In this document: positions 10,467 through 19,929 of the stretch, one piece after another
How the letters are laid out: each line of letters begins with the position of its first letter
How positions within the stretch are numbered: position 1 is the stretch's first letter
Assembly: GCA_015350385.1 (NCBI GenBank)
Contig: WNKI01000001.1
Coordinates: 8,728,130 to 8,792,129 of the forward strand
Direction of reading: 5' to 3'
Source of the DNA: Aculops lycopersici
Taxonomy: Eukaryota > Arthropoda > Arachnida > Trombidiformes > Eriophyidae
DNA: 64,000 nucleotides
Notes under the pieces: generated by a model
The model's database searches: none
What the model was told of the DNA's origin: nothing
Seen by the model: the letters and a program-made list of their open reading frames with translations, nothing else
Position numbers and translations under genes: made by a program

Positions 10467-11989
10467 TCAAATCTTGGGTAGTAAGATGTATACATTAACT
10501 TCGTGACCGGGGTGCTCTTCCTTGTCCTGGATGATTGAATTGAATGACTTCTCCAAGTTAGTTCTGTCATCTAGCAAATTGAACCTGATAGTTTCATCAT
10601 TGCTTGGGACACTCCATTGATAAGTAGGTATGATGTAAGTATCACTCTTTGTGATATGTAGAATTCGAGGAACCAGCTCATGAGACTTCGACAAGTGAGA
10701 TCTGATAATAGGATCTAAATCCAATGCAGCTTTCATCACACTAGCTTCATGGATGGTAGAGTAAAAATAATTGAATCCTATATTGGTTATCAACCACAAG
10801 TAGAATAACTTGCGTGACTTGTAAATTTCTTTCGCGTGCAATATGACCAAGGGCACCAAAAGTGGTATCAAGAATCTCAACTCTTGATGAGGCGCTGGAC
10901 TGATCATCAAGATTGAGCCAATAACTGTGTTTGACAGCATTTTCATTATAATATGGTTGTCGCCTGGTTCCATCGAAACGTATGATCTCATTGTGACATA
11001 AAATGATATTGCCAACAAATTGAATGCAGCCGGAAAACACACGAATGAGGCAAAGTACCAGGGGTGCAAGCCAAATTGTTCCAAATTATCCGACCTCGCG
11101 TTGAATAAGATGAAGTTAACAGGTGTCACAGTCCACTTGCTCATGGACTTGAGAGATTGTTGGAGATCTAGTCTTGAGATGAAGTCAACCGTGTTAATTA
11201 TTGGATCCCAGCCTTGATAGTATATGGTGTAAAACATGCAGAAGAACATGCCGGAAACTAGTGCTGTGAACGCAATAGGAACTAAGTATCTGAAAGCCAT
11301 CCTAACCACCTGTAGATTGTTCTTCTCGAAGGAGAACCATGTCCAGTAAAGCATTGGGACTAGAGCAAATATAACAAAAGTTGGCCTGTTCCAAATGCCG
11401 AGCATTAATATGAACCCTAAGAGAATCAAATTGTATTTGACTCCTTCTTTGCTTTTAAACTCGGCATATCTTGGGACTTGATAGTTTTTTAAATCTTTGG
11501 ATATAACTGACAACAATAAGGCTAGCAACAGCATCTCTATCGAATCGCTAGATGCTCGTGTCAAAAATGCAAGAGTTATGAATGATGTTTGGAAGATCAT
11601 AGATATTCCAACACAACTTGACTTGTATTTGCCAGCATAACGACACAACTTGTCGATGCTAAAATCTATCAAAAATGACAACGAGGTGTAGGCAACCCTT
11701 GGTCCAATTAACATGAGATATGCTGAGGGAACTACCTGAAACAATGAGATGATCTCGAAACTCAATCCACTGAGCATGTAGGGTATCAGCATAAATCTTA
11801 TCGGCTTGTCCGTCGAGGACTCCCAAACTGGCTGAGTCTTGATGCCTTCGACTCTTCGGGTGATTGAAAGAACTCATCTGGATGGATGTAACCAAATTGA
11901 GGTGCAAAACATATCACTAGTCTCAATAAAGAGAGACAAACTAGGATTATTTTTGCACTCAATGTTATATTATCAGATTCATCTTGCAT
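10467..11989 (-). pseudogene. PIGZ: PIGZ (GPI mannosyltransferase 4 / SMP3) with a frameshift near the N-terminus
   Basis: GT22 mannosyltransferase of the endoplasmic reticulum that adds the fourth mannose to the GPI anchor. The N-terminal frame (ATG at 11987-11989) gives a hydrophobic segment and the family motif HPDEFFQSPE. It then goes wrong at GAAGAGTCG near 11855, and the rest of the protein continues in another frame (VEGIKTQPVWE, then 441 residues from the Met at 11792 to the stop). That second frame has several membrane segments, the NRPTF block and HQELRFLIPLLVPLV, all diagnostic of PIGZ. Compared with family members, a few residues between SPE and the G-I-K block are missing, so a small deletion of 3n+1 bases fits. 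Alternatives are a sequencing error or polymorphism. Only 34 bp separate its start from the duplication edge, so its own promoter has been displaced. Confidence 0.8.
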
Positions 11990-12022
11990 TGAAGTAGTTT
12001 TGACATGTTGCCGCCGTTTAGG

Positions 12023-12370
12023 ACTAGCATTAGCTAGCCCGCTTCCTAATGAAACATTTGATACATTTCCTATCGCTGAGGCCGCCGAAGTATTAAAACT
12101 TTGCTGCTGTTGCAAATCCATCGACGACGACGACATCGACATAGATTCTCCCTTTGCATTATTGAGTGATTCATTATTATCGGTCACATCCTTGTCTTGG
12201 TTTGTGTCAAAGTGGCCGATTAGATTGTTTCGCTCGGACAATCCGCTGTCATATTCGCCGCCGTAGTGGTAGTGGCAGTGGTGGTTGTGGTATGAATATA
12301 CTAATAATATAATTGGAAGAAGAGCGTGCATTGCATTGGAGGTTTCTCGACGGTCGGAGTCTAAGGCCAT
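12023..12370 (-). pseudogene. MPND 5' fragment, start codon deleted, fused in frame toward PIGZ
   Basis: Minus-strand copy of MPND codons about 9-87 without the native start. A new in-frame ATG at 12370 in former promoter sequence opens a frame through the MPND fragment. At the block edge it continues without a stop into the PIGZ N-terminal coding region (up to the HPDE motif, then the frameshift), giving a 190-codon chimeric frame ending at 11798. It may be a chance result, but a transcript from the copied MPND promoter would cover it. Confidence 0.75.
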
Positions 12371-12485
12371 GTCCGTCCGTTCGCCGTACCGTGTAAAAAA
12401 ATAGCCTTTCTCGCTTTAGGCGCCCCTAGCGGCATTTTTGGTACTAAATCAGCGGCTTAGGGTAGCTGTGGCGGCGGTCGCAGGC

Positions 12486-12720
12486 TATTGACACCCGAAT
12501 GAGTAACAGGCCGAGTGGCGACTCCCGCGTGCTACCCAAACTACAATAGGAATAATATCCAGTATTAAATTTACATTCCTCTGATAATAAGGATAGTAAT
12601 AGCAATAGTAATAGCAATAGTAATAGCAATAGTGATAGCAAAAGTGATAGCAAAAGTGATAGCAATAGTGATAGCAATAATAACAACAATCAGAACCAGG
12701 ACCAGGACCAGGACCAAAAC
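12486..12720 (+). promoter_or_regulatory. GBE1 5' leader with an element shared with GDI
   Basis: The first ~65 bases (12486-12550, pattern ACCCGAATGA..AACAGGCCGAG..GCGA.TCCCGCGTGCTA) match 49610-49674 upstream of GDI at about 83 % by eye, and weaker similarity continues to an AATAATA-rich part. Then comes an AGCAATAGTAAT-type repeat (about 12593-12680) and CAGGACC triplets before AACATGG. The leader is AC-rich and looks weakly structured, as in GDI. Whether the element is promoter or transcribed leader is unknown. Confidence 0.65.
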
Positions 12721-14742
12721 ATGGAACCACCCAAGTTACAGGAATTACTTGATCGCGATGGATACCTCAACATGCATAAGGGTGAGATTATTAGAAGATA
12801 TGTAGGTTTCAAGAATTTATTGAACAAAATTGAGGCCGAGGATTTGGACAAGTTTGTCCACTCGTACAAATTCATGGGTTTGCACCTGAATGCTGACAAC
12901 AGCATTTCCGGTCTCGAATGGGCACCCGGCGCAGATAACTTGTATCTGAAGGGTCATTTCAATGGGTGGAATGAGCGTAGTCATCCATACGAGCGGTTGC
13001 CCTATGGAAAGTGGAAGATAACCATTCCAGCAAACAAGGATGGTAGTCCGGCTATCAAACACGAGGATAGACTCAAGTTGGTGGTGGAGAAGAATGGCAA
13101 CTTGGGCGAACGAGTGTCACCTTGGGCCACTTATGTTAAGCCACCCGACAATAGCTTCCAGTATGAAATGGTATTCTGGTCACCGAAGAAGCCATATAAA
13201 TTCCAACATCCGAAAGTGAAGGCTCCATCAAATATCAAGATCTACGAGGCTCATGTAGGTATTAGCAGTGCTGAGGGTAAGGTTGCCGACTACAACTACT
13301 TCGCCGACGAGGTTGTGCCGCGTATCAAGCGCCAGGGTTACAATGCCATCCAGTTGATGGCGATCATGGAACACGCCTACTATGGATGTTTCGGCTACCA
13401 AGTTACAAGTTTCTTTGCTGCTTCCAGTCGCTTTGGAACACCGGACGAGTTGAAGCGATTGATTGATAAGGCCCATTCGATGGGCCTGTACGTGTTGCTC
13501 GATGTTGTCCATAGCCATGCAAGCAAGAATGTCTTGGATGGACTCAATCAATTCGATGGCACCAACGCTTGCTTCTTCCACGATGGACCCAGAGGAGACC
13601 ATAGTCTTTGGGACTCGCGACTGTTTGACTACAATCAAATGGAGGTGCTAAGATTTCTGATATCCAATTTGTGTTGGTATTTAGAAGAGTACCAGTTTGA
13701 TGGCTTCCGCTTTGACGGCGTCACCTCAATGCTCTACCACTCTCACGGTTTAGGCCAGGGGTTTAGTGGCGACTATAATGAATACTTTGGATCGAACACC
13801 GATACCGAGTGCCTCAACTACCTCCAGTTGGCCAATTACATTGTGCACAAATTGCACCCACAATGTTTGACCATTGCCGAGGATGTTAGTGGAATGCCTG
13901 CTCTGTGTAGGCCCGTAGAGGAGGGTGGCTGTGGATTTGACTATCGCTTGGGTATGGCTATACCAGATAAGTGGATTAAGGTGCTGAAGCATGAGCAGGA
14001 TGAAAATTGGAACATTGGTGACCTGGTGCATACGCTAACTAATCGCAGGTGGATGGAAAAGACCATAGCCTACGCGGAATCCCATGACCAAGCTTTGGTT
14101 GGTGACAAGACAATTGCATTCTGGCTCATGGACAAAGAGATGTACGATTTCATGTCCACCACTTCACCATTAACTCCAATTATCGATCGCGGCTTAGCTC
14201 TACACAAGATGATCAGACTTATAACACACGGATTGGGTGGAGAGGGATGGCTCAATTTTATTGGAAACGAGTGGGGCCATCCCGAGTGGTTGGATTTTCC
14301 GCGCGAGGGTAATAATAATAGTTATCATTACGCTAGAAGACAGTGGAATTTAGTTGACGATGATCTTCTACGCTACAAATACCTCAACAACTTTGACCGC
14401 GAAATGAACCACCTAGAGGAGCGCTACAAGTGGTTAGCCGCTTGGCCAGCTTGGGTTAGTTGGAAGCACGAAGATGACAAGTTGATTGTGTTTGAACGCG
14501 CCGGTTTGGTGTTTGTGTTCAACTTTCATCCATTTAAAAGTTTTCCAGACTACAGAATTGGTTTAGATGACGCGGGAACCTACAAGATTGTATTGGATTC
14601 CGATTCAAGCGAGTTCGGTGGCCACTCGCGTTTGGATAGATCAACTGAATTCTTTACTTGCGAAGAGGGTTACGCAGGTAGGCGCCATTCAATGTTGGTA
14701 TATGCACCATCGAGGGTGGCATTTGTGTTGGCCAAAAAGTAA
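12721..14742 (+). CDS. GBE1: 1,4-alpha-glucan branching enzyme
   Basis: 673 residues, intronless, close to the ~700 of animal GBE1. It transfers alpha-1,4 chain segments to alpha-1,6 positions during glycogen synthesis in the cytosol. An N-terminal helical part and CBM48 domain (about 70-160, NLYLKGHFNGWN) precede the GH13 barrel. Catalytic residues are visible: nucleophile D332 in DGFRFDGVTSML, acid/base E387 in IAEDVSG, and D456 in ESHDQALVGDK. The C-terminal beta domain has LVFVFNFHP and FGGHSRLD. An AATAAA signal (14742-14747) overlaps the last base of the stop codon, a sign of extreme compactness. The first 72 codons are duplicated upstream at 7856-8071; this is the complete copy. Confidence 0.98.
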   Translation: MEPPKLQELLDRDGYLNMHKGEIIRRYVGFKNLLNKIEAEDLDKFVHSYKFMGLHLNADNSISGLEWAPGADNLYLKGHFNGWNERSHPYERLPYGKWKITIPANKDGSPAIKHEDRLKLVVEKNGNLGERVSPWATYVKPPDNSFQYEMVFWSPKKPYKFQHPKVKAPSNIKIYEAHVGISSAEGKVADYNYFADEVVPRIKRQGYNAIQLMAIMEHAYYGCFGYQVTSFFAASSRFGTPDELKRLIDKAHSMGLYVLLDVVHSHASKNVLDGLNQFDGTNACFFHDGPRGDHSLWDSRLFDYNQMEVLRFLISNLCWYLEEYQFDGFRFDGVTSMLYHSHGLGQGFSGDYNEYFGSNTDTECLNYLQLANYIVHKLHPQCLTIAEDVSGMPALCRPVEEGGCGFDYRLGMAIPDKWIKVLKHEQDENWNIGDLVHTLTNRRWMEKTIAYAESHDQALVGDKTIAFWLMDKEMYDFMSTTSPLTPIIDRGLALHKMIRLITHGLGGEGWLNFIGNEWGHPEWLDFPREGNNNSYHYARRQWNLVDDDLLRYKYLNNFDREMNHLEERYKWLAAWPAWVSWKHEDDKLIVFERAGLVFVFNFHPFKSFPDYRIGLDDAGTYKIVLDSDSSEFGGHSRLDRSTEFFTCEEGYAGRRHSMLVYAPSRVAFVLAKK

Positions 14743-14984
14743 ATAAATTAACTTTATCAAGTGATCAAATCACTAGACTACTCTACCATTGACCTACTTG
14801 GACTGCAACCAACCTTTTAACAGATGCGCCTCTAACTCCAAAACCATCGATAAAACAACTTTGCATTACCCCCTGGTCTGTTGTAGCTAAGAAGGATAAA
14901 ATGAAACCCGAATTTAGAGAGAAAAGCTGTTTATTTGGCTGTTTAACAGTGATTGTTCGTTAAGATCGAGGCTAGGCAACCAAT

Positions 14985-15755
14985 ATGAAGATTGAGTTTC
15001 AAAAATTTGATCTCGACAGAGTGGAAACAGGAAGTAAATGCTCAAGTCAGAAGTTGAGCCACATAGTTATAGCTGGATCTACTCTCTTTGTGCTCATATT
15101 TATACTCTACACTGTGCACCTATTATACTCCGATGAGCCACATAGAAATCCGATACCAAAACCAAGGCCAAAACCAGGGCCAACTCCTCCGTGGCGTTCA
15201 ACTTGCACTTACACCAAAGAGCGACAAGATTTGAAGGATCCCAAAAACTTAGCTTCAAAAGATCACACGGCTTTATTCAACTTCGTTGGTCGTGTTCAAT
15301 TTGAACCAACTGTTGAGGGGATCTATGGAACCAGATTTTTACATTTGGAGCCTACATCGGTCAGCGACGTGAGCGTTTCTCATACTGGATATGTATCTGA
15401 CAACAGAACTCTAACGATAGATTTAAAATGCGCTATGATGCTGATAAGCTATCGCGTCGACGAAAAGGGTTCTATTGGAGATTACAAAGCAACTTTGCTG
15501 GTCAACCCAGTGGCTGGCGTTTCCGATGAGACCGTCGAGTGCAAACTATCAAAAGCTTTCTTAAAAGACAAATTGGCCCCAAATCGACACTACCTCTGTG
15601 AACGCTCCACCTGTAACTTTTGCAATAGACTCGATGGGACGAGGGGTGATTGGGATATCTGGCTTACTGTTCATAGATTCGAATTTGAAGTGTTGGGTGA
15701 CGAGGAGGACATTGAGAGACTTGATTTCACATACCCAAGGCAAGAGTGTAAATAG
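14985..15755 (+). CDS. Type II single-pass membrane protein, unrecognised
   Basis: 256 residues. A short cytoplasmic N-terminus with Lys/Arg is followed by one hydrophobic segment (about residues 27-49), a Pro-rich stalk (IPKPRPKPGPTPPW), and an extracellular or luminal domain of about 170 residues with several cysteines, including CERSTCNFC near the C-terminal third. The last residues are QECK. No family could be named. The topology suggests a cell-surface or secretory-pathway protein with a disulfide-bonded ectodomain. It converges on HIBADH with 95 bp between stops. Confidence 0.75.
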   Translation: MKIEFQKFDLDRVETGSKCSSQKLSHIVIAGSTLFVLIFILYTVHLLYSDEPHRNPIPKPRPKPGPTPPWRSTCTYTKERQDLKDPKNLASKDHTALFNFVGRVQFEPTVEGIYGTRFLHLEPTSVSDVSVSHTGYVSDNRTLTIDLKCAMMLISYRVDEKGSIGDYKATLLVNPVAGVSDETVECKLSKAFLKDKLAPNRHYLCERSTCNFCNRLDGTRGDWDIWLTVHRFEFEVLGDEEDIERLDFTYPRQECK

Positions 15756-15850
15756 ATTGAGTATAGTTTACTGTGAGCAAGACGCCACAGTTGGGTTCTG
15801 CAAATTTTAGTTGTTCGTCGTACATATAACTATCAAATCCTACAAATCCT

Positions 15851-16946
15851 TCACTTCTTGTTGGACAGAAACTTGTAGATAACTGAAAAATCTTTCTCCT
15901 TGTACTCGCCGGCGTTCATAAGGAGACGATAAATTTCGTGAGTTAAGCCGCCCAATGGAGTCGGTGAGCTAACCTCCTTTGCAACCTTAGCTGCAAGACC
16001 TAAATCTTTGTATAGCAAATTGGTCTTGAAGCCTCCATTGTAGTCATTCGACGACGGGGCAGTTGGAATGATACCTGGCGCGGGATTGTAAATTTCCGAA
16101 CTCCAACATCTACCTGAACCTTTGTTGATGATTGCACTAACCAATTTTGGATCCAGACCAAAGTTCTTGCCTAACAGGAGAGCCTCGGATAAAGCCAACA
16201 TTGAGATGCCCAGCATCATGTTGTTACAAATCTTAGCCACACACCCGGAACCAATGGGTCCGCAAGCGTAGACACTTGTGCCCATGCACAACAGGTAAGG
16301 TTCCAAGTGCTCCTTAATCTCCTTCTCGTCTCCACCAACCATGAATACAAGGGTTCCAGCACGAGCTGCAGGCACGGCGCCGGCGACAGGTGCGTCAAAG
16401 AACTTGACGTTCTTAGCCGCAGCAGCCTGATGCACGTGTTGCGCTGTACCCGGGTCTATGGTGGACGAGTCAATGAGGATAGTGGACGAGGTGGCCTTAG
16501 ATAGCAAACCGTCGGCTCCTGTATAGGTCTTGGTGACAATCTCAGGCGTTGGTAGCATGGTAAAGACTCTCTGACATTTCTCGCCCAATTCGGCGACACT
16601 GCTTGCCGATTTGGCTCCCTGCTTCTCGAGCTCATTTGCGGCCGCCTTGTTGAGATCAAAAACGGTCACCTTGTGCCCCTTGTCCATCAGATGCTTGGCC
16701 ATCAGAGATCCCATGTTGCCAACTCCAACAAATCCGATCTCGGTCGGCGGAGCAGTGGAGGCATGGCGGACTACAACAGTATTGCATATATCACATTGTT
16801 TTGGGTTAGTTTGTATGCTGTTAGATAATCCAATGTGGCTGTCATAATTCTTATTCTGTGCCTAAGAAATTCTTACCTAGTCTGAGATTGTTCCGTTGTC
16901 CAAGTTGGATCAAAGGCTTAGAGATGCGGATTACCTTGTTTATCAT
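15851..16946 (-). CDS. HIBADH: 3-hydroxyisobutyrate dehydrogenase, two exons (16946-16877, 16770-15851)
   Basis: Mitochondrial NAD-dependent enzyme of valine catabolism. The main exon holds the Rossmann motif GFVGVGNMG, the substrate motif DAPVAGAVPAARAGTL and the catalytic-lysine region GSGCVAKICNNMM. The frame upstream of the internal Met is open but has no ATG. A first exon fits: ATG at 16946, 70 bp, donor CTAG/GTAAGAAT, a 106-bp intron, and acceptor GTTGTAG at 16771, with matching phase 1. It adds a basic N-terminus (MINKVIRISKPL..., then RLVRHAST) typical of a matrix presequence. The total is 329 residues versus about 336 in human. Confidence 0.93.
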
Positions 16947-18342
16947 GTCGGAACAGTTTGATTTAGTTGTATTTTTTTAGTGAATGCTGACTTTTCCAAA
17001 AATCAAGTGCTAGTCTCAGCTGCAAATCGCGGTGATAGAATGTTGCTAATAGAGAGCAAATTCCTAGATCCAATCTATACTATTACCACTTGACATTGAG
17101 ACACTGAATTTTGGGTGATTTGCTCGATCTTAGATTATGGTGATAGACATGTGATTGTAATTCCAAGTTTCTGGTTGACATCTGATTGATGTTGTTGCTA
17201 ATGGTTAGTTTGTGTCGTCCCTCTTCAATAGCGATTGCTACTAGCCTACAGTGTTACCAATAATATCGAGGGCAAGCATGCAGACGGCGGCAAAAGTTAA
17301 TAGCGAGATTGAGCAGACTAGATTGAAGATTCTCATTATTCCCTGCCAGAAGGAGGCAGATGTGATCCTGCAGTCTCGGCCAAATGGCGACTGTGACGAG
17401 ATATTGGTTCACTACGAGGTGCATTATGTCTAGTGATTTGAATTTCGTCGCTAGGAGCATACACGTCGTTATATGAAAAAATCAAGCACATGTGTTTGTA
17501 TTTGTGCGAGGGAGGTCGTGTCTTTTTTCATAGAACTTCTACAGTGGCATTCGAGATTTTGTTGCGATGGGCAAAAATTGGAATGCTCGACGAAAGTAGA
17601 ATGGCTAAATGATCGAATGACTGCAGTATACGCTATGATTGGAACCTGGAAAGGAGAAAAAATAATTTCAACCAACGAATCAACAACAACAGAAGCTGCA
17701 GCGACAGCAGTCGAAACAAGGAAATGTTAGACACCCCTTCATGAATCATGATACGTTACCGCAAAGTCGTCACTTGTTATCGATGGCATCAACATTCAAG
17801 CACTTCCACCTTGTAGAAGATTAAGGCTACCATCGTGTTTGTGGCGCCATAGTTGCACAAGTTGATACAGCTACCCCCTCCCCCACTGAAACTCCTTCTC
17901 CTTCTGCTTCTAGTAACAGCACACGGTTGTTAAAAAACTAGCTAGCTAACTGGCAAGTTCAAAGGTAAGCACGAGTGAAGCAATCTAACAGAAAGTGTAG
18001 ATGTAAACTCTTATATAGAAATCTTCTTTTGAACGCAAAGGCGAAGCCAAATGTCAAGCCATCTTCATGCATTAATTAGAAACTACGACCCACTGCTCTT
18101 GCCAAGCGGCATAACACAACGACGCGAAATCCGGCGTGCAAGTGCGAATTCTTACGCTTTAATCGAAAACAGCCTACAACTTGGACGAACCGAAGCGGCC
18201 AAGATTTGTAACTGTATATCTATCTATTTATATACCAATTATTTATATGCATTCAAATATATATACGCATTTACTATCCTATTTGCTTATTCTATTGACT
18301 GATATTAGTTGATTAAAGTTTAATCCAACAAGCAACTTCAAG
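16947..18342. other. Divergent intergenic region, HIBADH / MBOAT
   Basis: 1396 bp. Two small plus-strand frames (17278-17433, 51 codons from ATG; 17473-17730) have mixed composition and could be pieces of a spliced gene. No domain or convincing splice join was found, so they are not called. The region near 18180-18300 is AT-rich. Otherwise it presumably holds the two promoters. Confidence 0.4.
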
Positions 18343-19929
18343 ATGATGTCCGAACTATCGCAAGACCAGTACAGGTTCCTGGTGGCAAACGCGGCTGGAC
18401 TCTCACTAGCTCTACCTTACAGATATGTGCCTAAATCAATGAGGAACGAGTTCAATTTTATACCTGGTATCTTGATGGTATATTATTGTTTCGGAAGACA
18501 AGCGAATTCACTTGTGCTGTTTGCAGTTGTCTCCTATGCTGTATGCAGGCTCATACCACGACATCATGTTCAGAGGGTGACCATGTGCTCGGCTCTGGCC
18601 TTTCTTTCCTATGCTCATTTAAGTAGGCAAATTATAGATTATGGAGGTTACGTTCTTGATATTAGCGGACCCTTTATGATTGCAGTGCAAAAGATAACCT
18701 CGCTTGGGTTTTGTTTACACGATGGAGAAATCAAGAAGCTCAATGAAAGCAAAAGTAACAAGGAGGAGGTTGGTGAGCCGGAGAAGGGTTACGATTCACA
18801 ATCAAGAGAACAAGGAGAGCTAAACATGACGCAGGATAGTAGAAATAATAATGCAACAAATGATGATGACAACAGCAACAATAATAATAACTATATTAGA
18901 AATAGGAACAGAACCAATTGTGATGAAAGTGATAAAGAAGATATGGTTCGTTCAGCCGAGAGCACCGGCTCTACGGCTAGTGTGATAGGATCGTCTAGTA
19001 ACTTAACAAAAAATCGGCCCCAGATGGATGAGCACAAGTTGACCGAGGAACAAGATAGACTAGCTGTCTCTAAGATGCCAAGTTTCAAAGAATTCATGGG
19101 ATACTTTTTCCATTTTCCCTCAGTTCTTTGTGGACCAATCATGTACTTCAATGAATATAGTGAATTCGTTGAAACCCCCCAGAATAAGACGCTTCCTCCA
19201 GGTCGCTTCTTTGCAACGGCCAAGAAGTTAACTATTAGTGCTAGTTGTGCAATATTACACTTAACGCTAAGTCCTAAATTCGAGATCGAATTTCTACGGT
19301 CATCCGAATTCCTTATCAAGACACCCATCTTAATCAGATTCTACTATATACTCATATTCACAATGCTGAGTAGACTTAAATACTATGTCGCTTGGCATCT
19401 TGGCGAGGCCACGAGCAATCTATCGGGTCTTGGATTCAACGGTTATGGTGCCGATGGTAAGCCACGGTGGAATCTCATATCAAACATGGAATTGTTGAAA
19501 TTTGAAACTTGTCTCAGTATGAGGGACGCAATTCTCGCTTGGAACAAGACAACTCAAAGCTGGCTTAGGAGGACCGCTTATGAGAGAGCACCTCGAAAAC
19601 TGTCAGTTGTTGCCACTTACATGCTATCAGCTATCTGGCACGGTTTTTACCCAGGCTATTATATGACTTTCTTAGGTGGCGCATTATTTACCCATGCAGC
19701 CAGAAATGGTAGACGGTTTGTAAGACCATTATTCCAGAGAGGCAAGATTCTTCCAAGGCTATATGATGCTATAACTTTTATTTTGACCAGACTTACAATT
19801 GCATATGTGGCGTTTCCATTCGTCATCTTGGATTTCCGAAACAATTTTGAAATCTATAAGAGTCTATACTTCTCCATCCATATCCTGGCATTGGGAGGAG
19901 TCTTGTTGGGGTACGTTTGCAGAAAATAA
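18343..19929 (+). CDS. MBOAT1/2-like lysophospholipid acyltransferase
   Basis: 528 residues, multi-pass membrane-bound O-acyltransferase expected in the ER, re-acylating lysophospholipids. The N-terminal hydrophobic segments end with DISGPFMIAVQKITSLGFCLHDG, a block typical of MBOAT1/2. Next comes an unusual Asn/Glu/Ser-rich hydrophilic insert of about 115 residues (about 127-242). The catalytic pair is present: N401 in LAWNKTTQSWL and H433 in SAIWHGFYPGYY. The C-terminus YKSLYFSIHILALGG is also family-like. Its last 66 coding bases overlap the opposite-strand end of the repeat-rich protein. Confidence 0.9.
   Translation: MMSELSQDQYRFLVANAAGLSLALPYRYVPKSMRNEFNFIPGILMVYYCFGRQANSLVLFAVVSYAVCRLIPRHHVQRVTMCSALAFLSYAHLSRQIIDYGGYVLDISGPFMIAVQKITSLGFCLHDGEIKKLNESKSNKEEVGEPEKGYDSQSREQGELNMTQDSRNNNATNDDDNSNNNNNYIRNRNRTNCDESDKEDMVRSAESTGSTASVIGSSSNLTKNRPQMDEHKLTEEQDRLAVSKMPSFKEFMGYFFHFPSVLCGPIMYFNEYSEFVETPQNKTLPPGRFFATAKKLTISASCAILHLTLSPKFEIEFLRSSEFLIKTPILIRFYYILIFTMLSRLKYYVAWHLGEATSNLSGLGFNGYGADGKPRWNLISNMELLKFETCLSMRDAILAWNKTTQSWLRRTAYERAPRKLSVVATYMLSAIWHGFYPGYYMTFLGGALFTHAARNGRRFVRPLFQRGKILPRLYDAITFILTRLTIAYVAFPFVILDFRNNFEIYKSLYFSIHILALGGVLLGYVCRK

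Larger units (their letters stand above)
8072..12022. other. 3951-bp inserted block between the duplicated flanks
   Basis: Single-copy sequence lying exactly between the two direct copies. It carries three gene-like units: ENDOG-like (minus), FAM114-like (plus) and PIGZ (minus). All three look incomplete or interrupted. No terminal inverted repeats, transposase or reverse transcriptase are visible, so it does not look like a classical mobile element. Direct flanking copies of about 1 kb fit an insertion or translocation repaired at a widely staggered break, or a tandem duplication followed by insertion. Mechanism is inference. Confidence 0.75.
12023..12936. repeat. Direct duplication copy B (MPND fragment, promoter, GBE1 5' part)
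   Basis: 914-bp partner of 6849-8071. It joins the MPND-derived segment (12023-12259) directly to the promoter region at a shared TCGC (12256-12259), so the 320 bp holding the MPND start codon and proximal leader are missing. It retains the 11 bases lost in copy A (around 12526-12536, flanked by CCC). Its GBE1 part continues into the complete gene. Confidence 0.95.

Noticed and set aside
8072..12022. Inserted block as a DNA transposon or retroelement
   Set aside because: No terminal inverted repeats, LTRs, short target-site duplication or element-encoded enzyme; the flanking duplications of about 1 kb are far too long.
12506..12525. A-box-like AGGCCGAGTGG in the GBE1 leader, possible tRNA-derived SINE
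   Set aside because: No B box follows and the GDI copy does not keep the GAGTGG part, so a tRNA or SINE origin is not supported.
17278..17730. Two small plus-strand frames as a spliced gene
   Set aside because: Tested joins give early stops or no recognisable domain; left as a note only.
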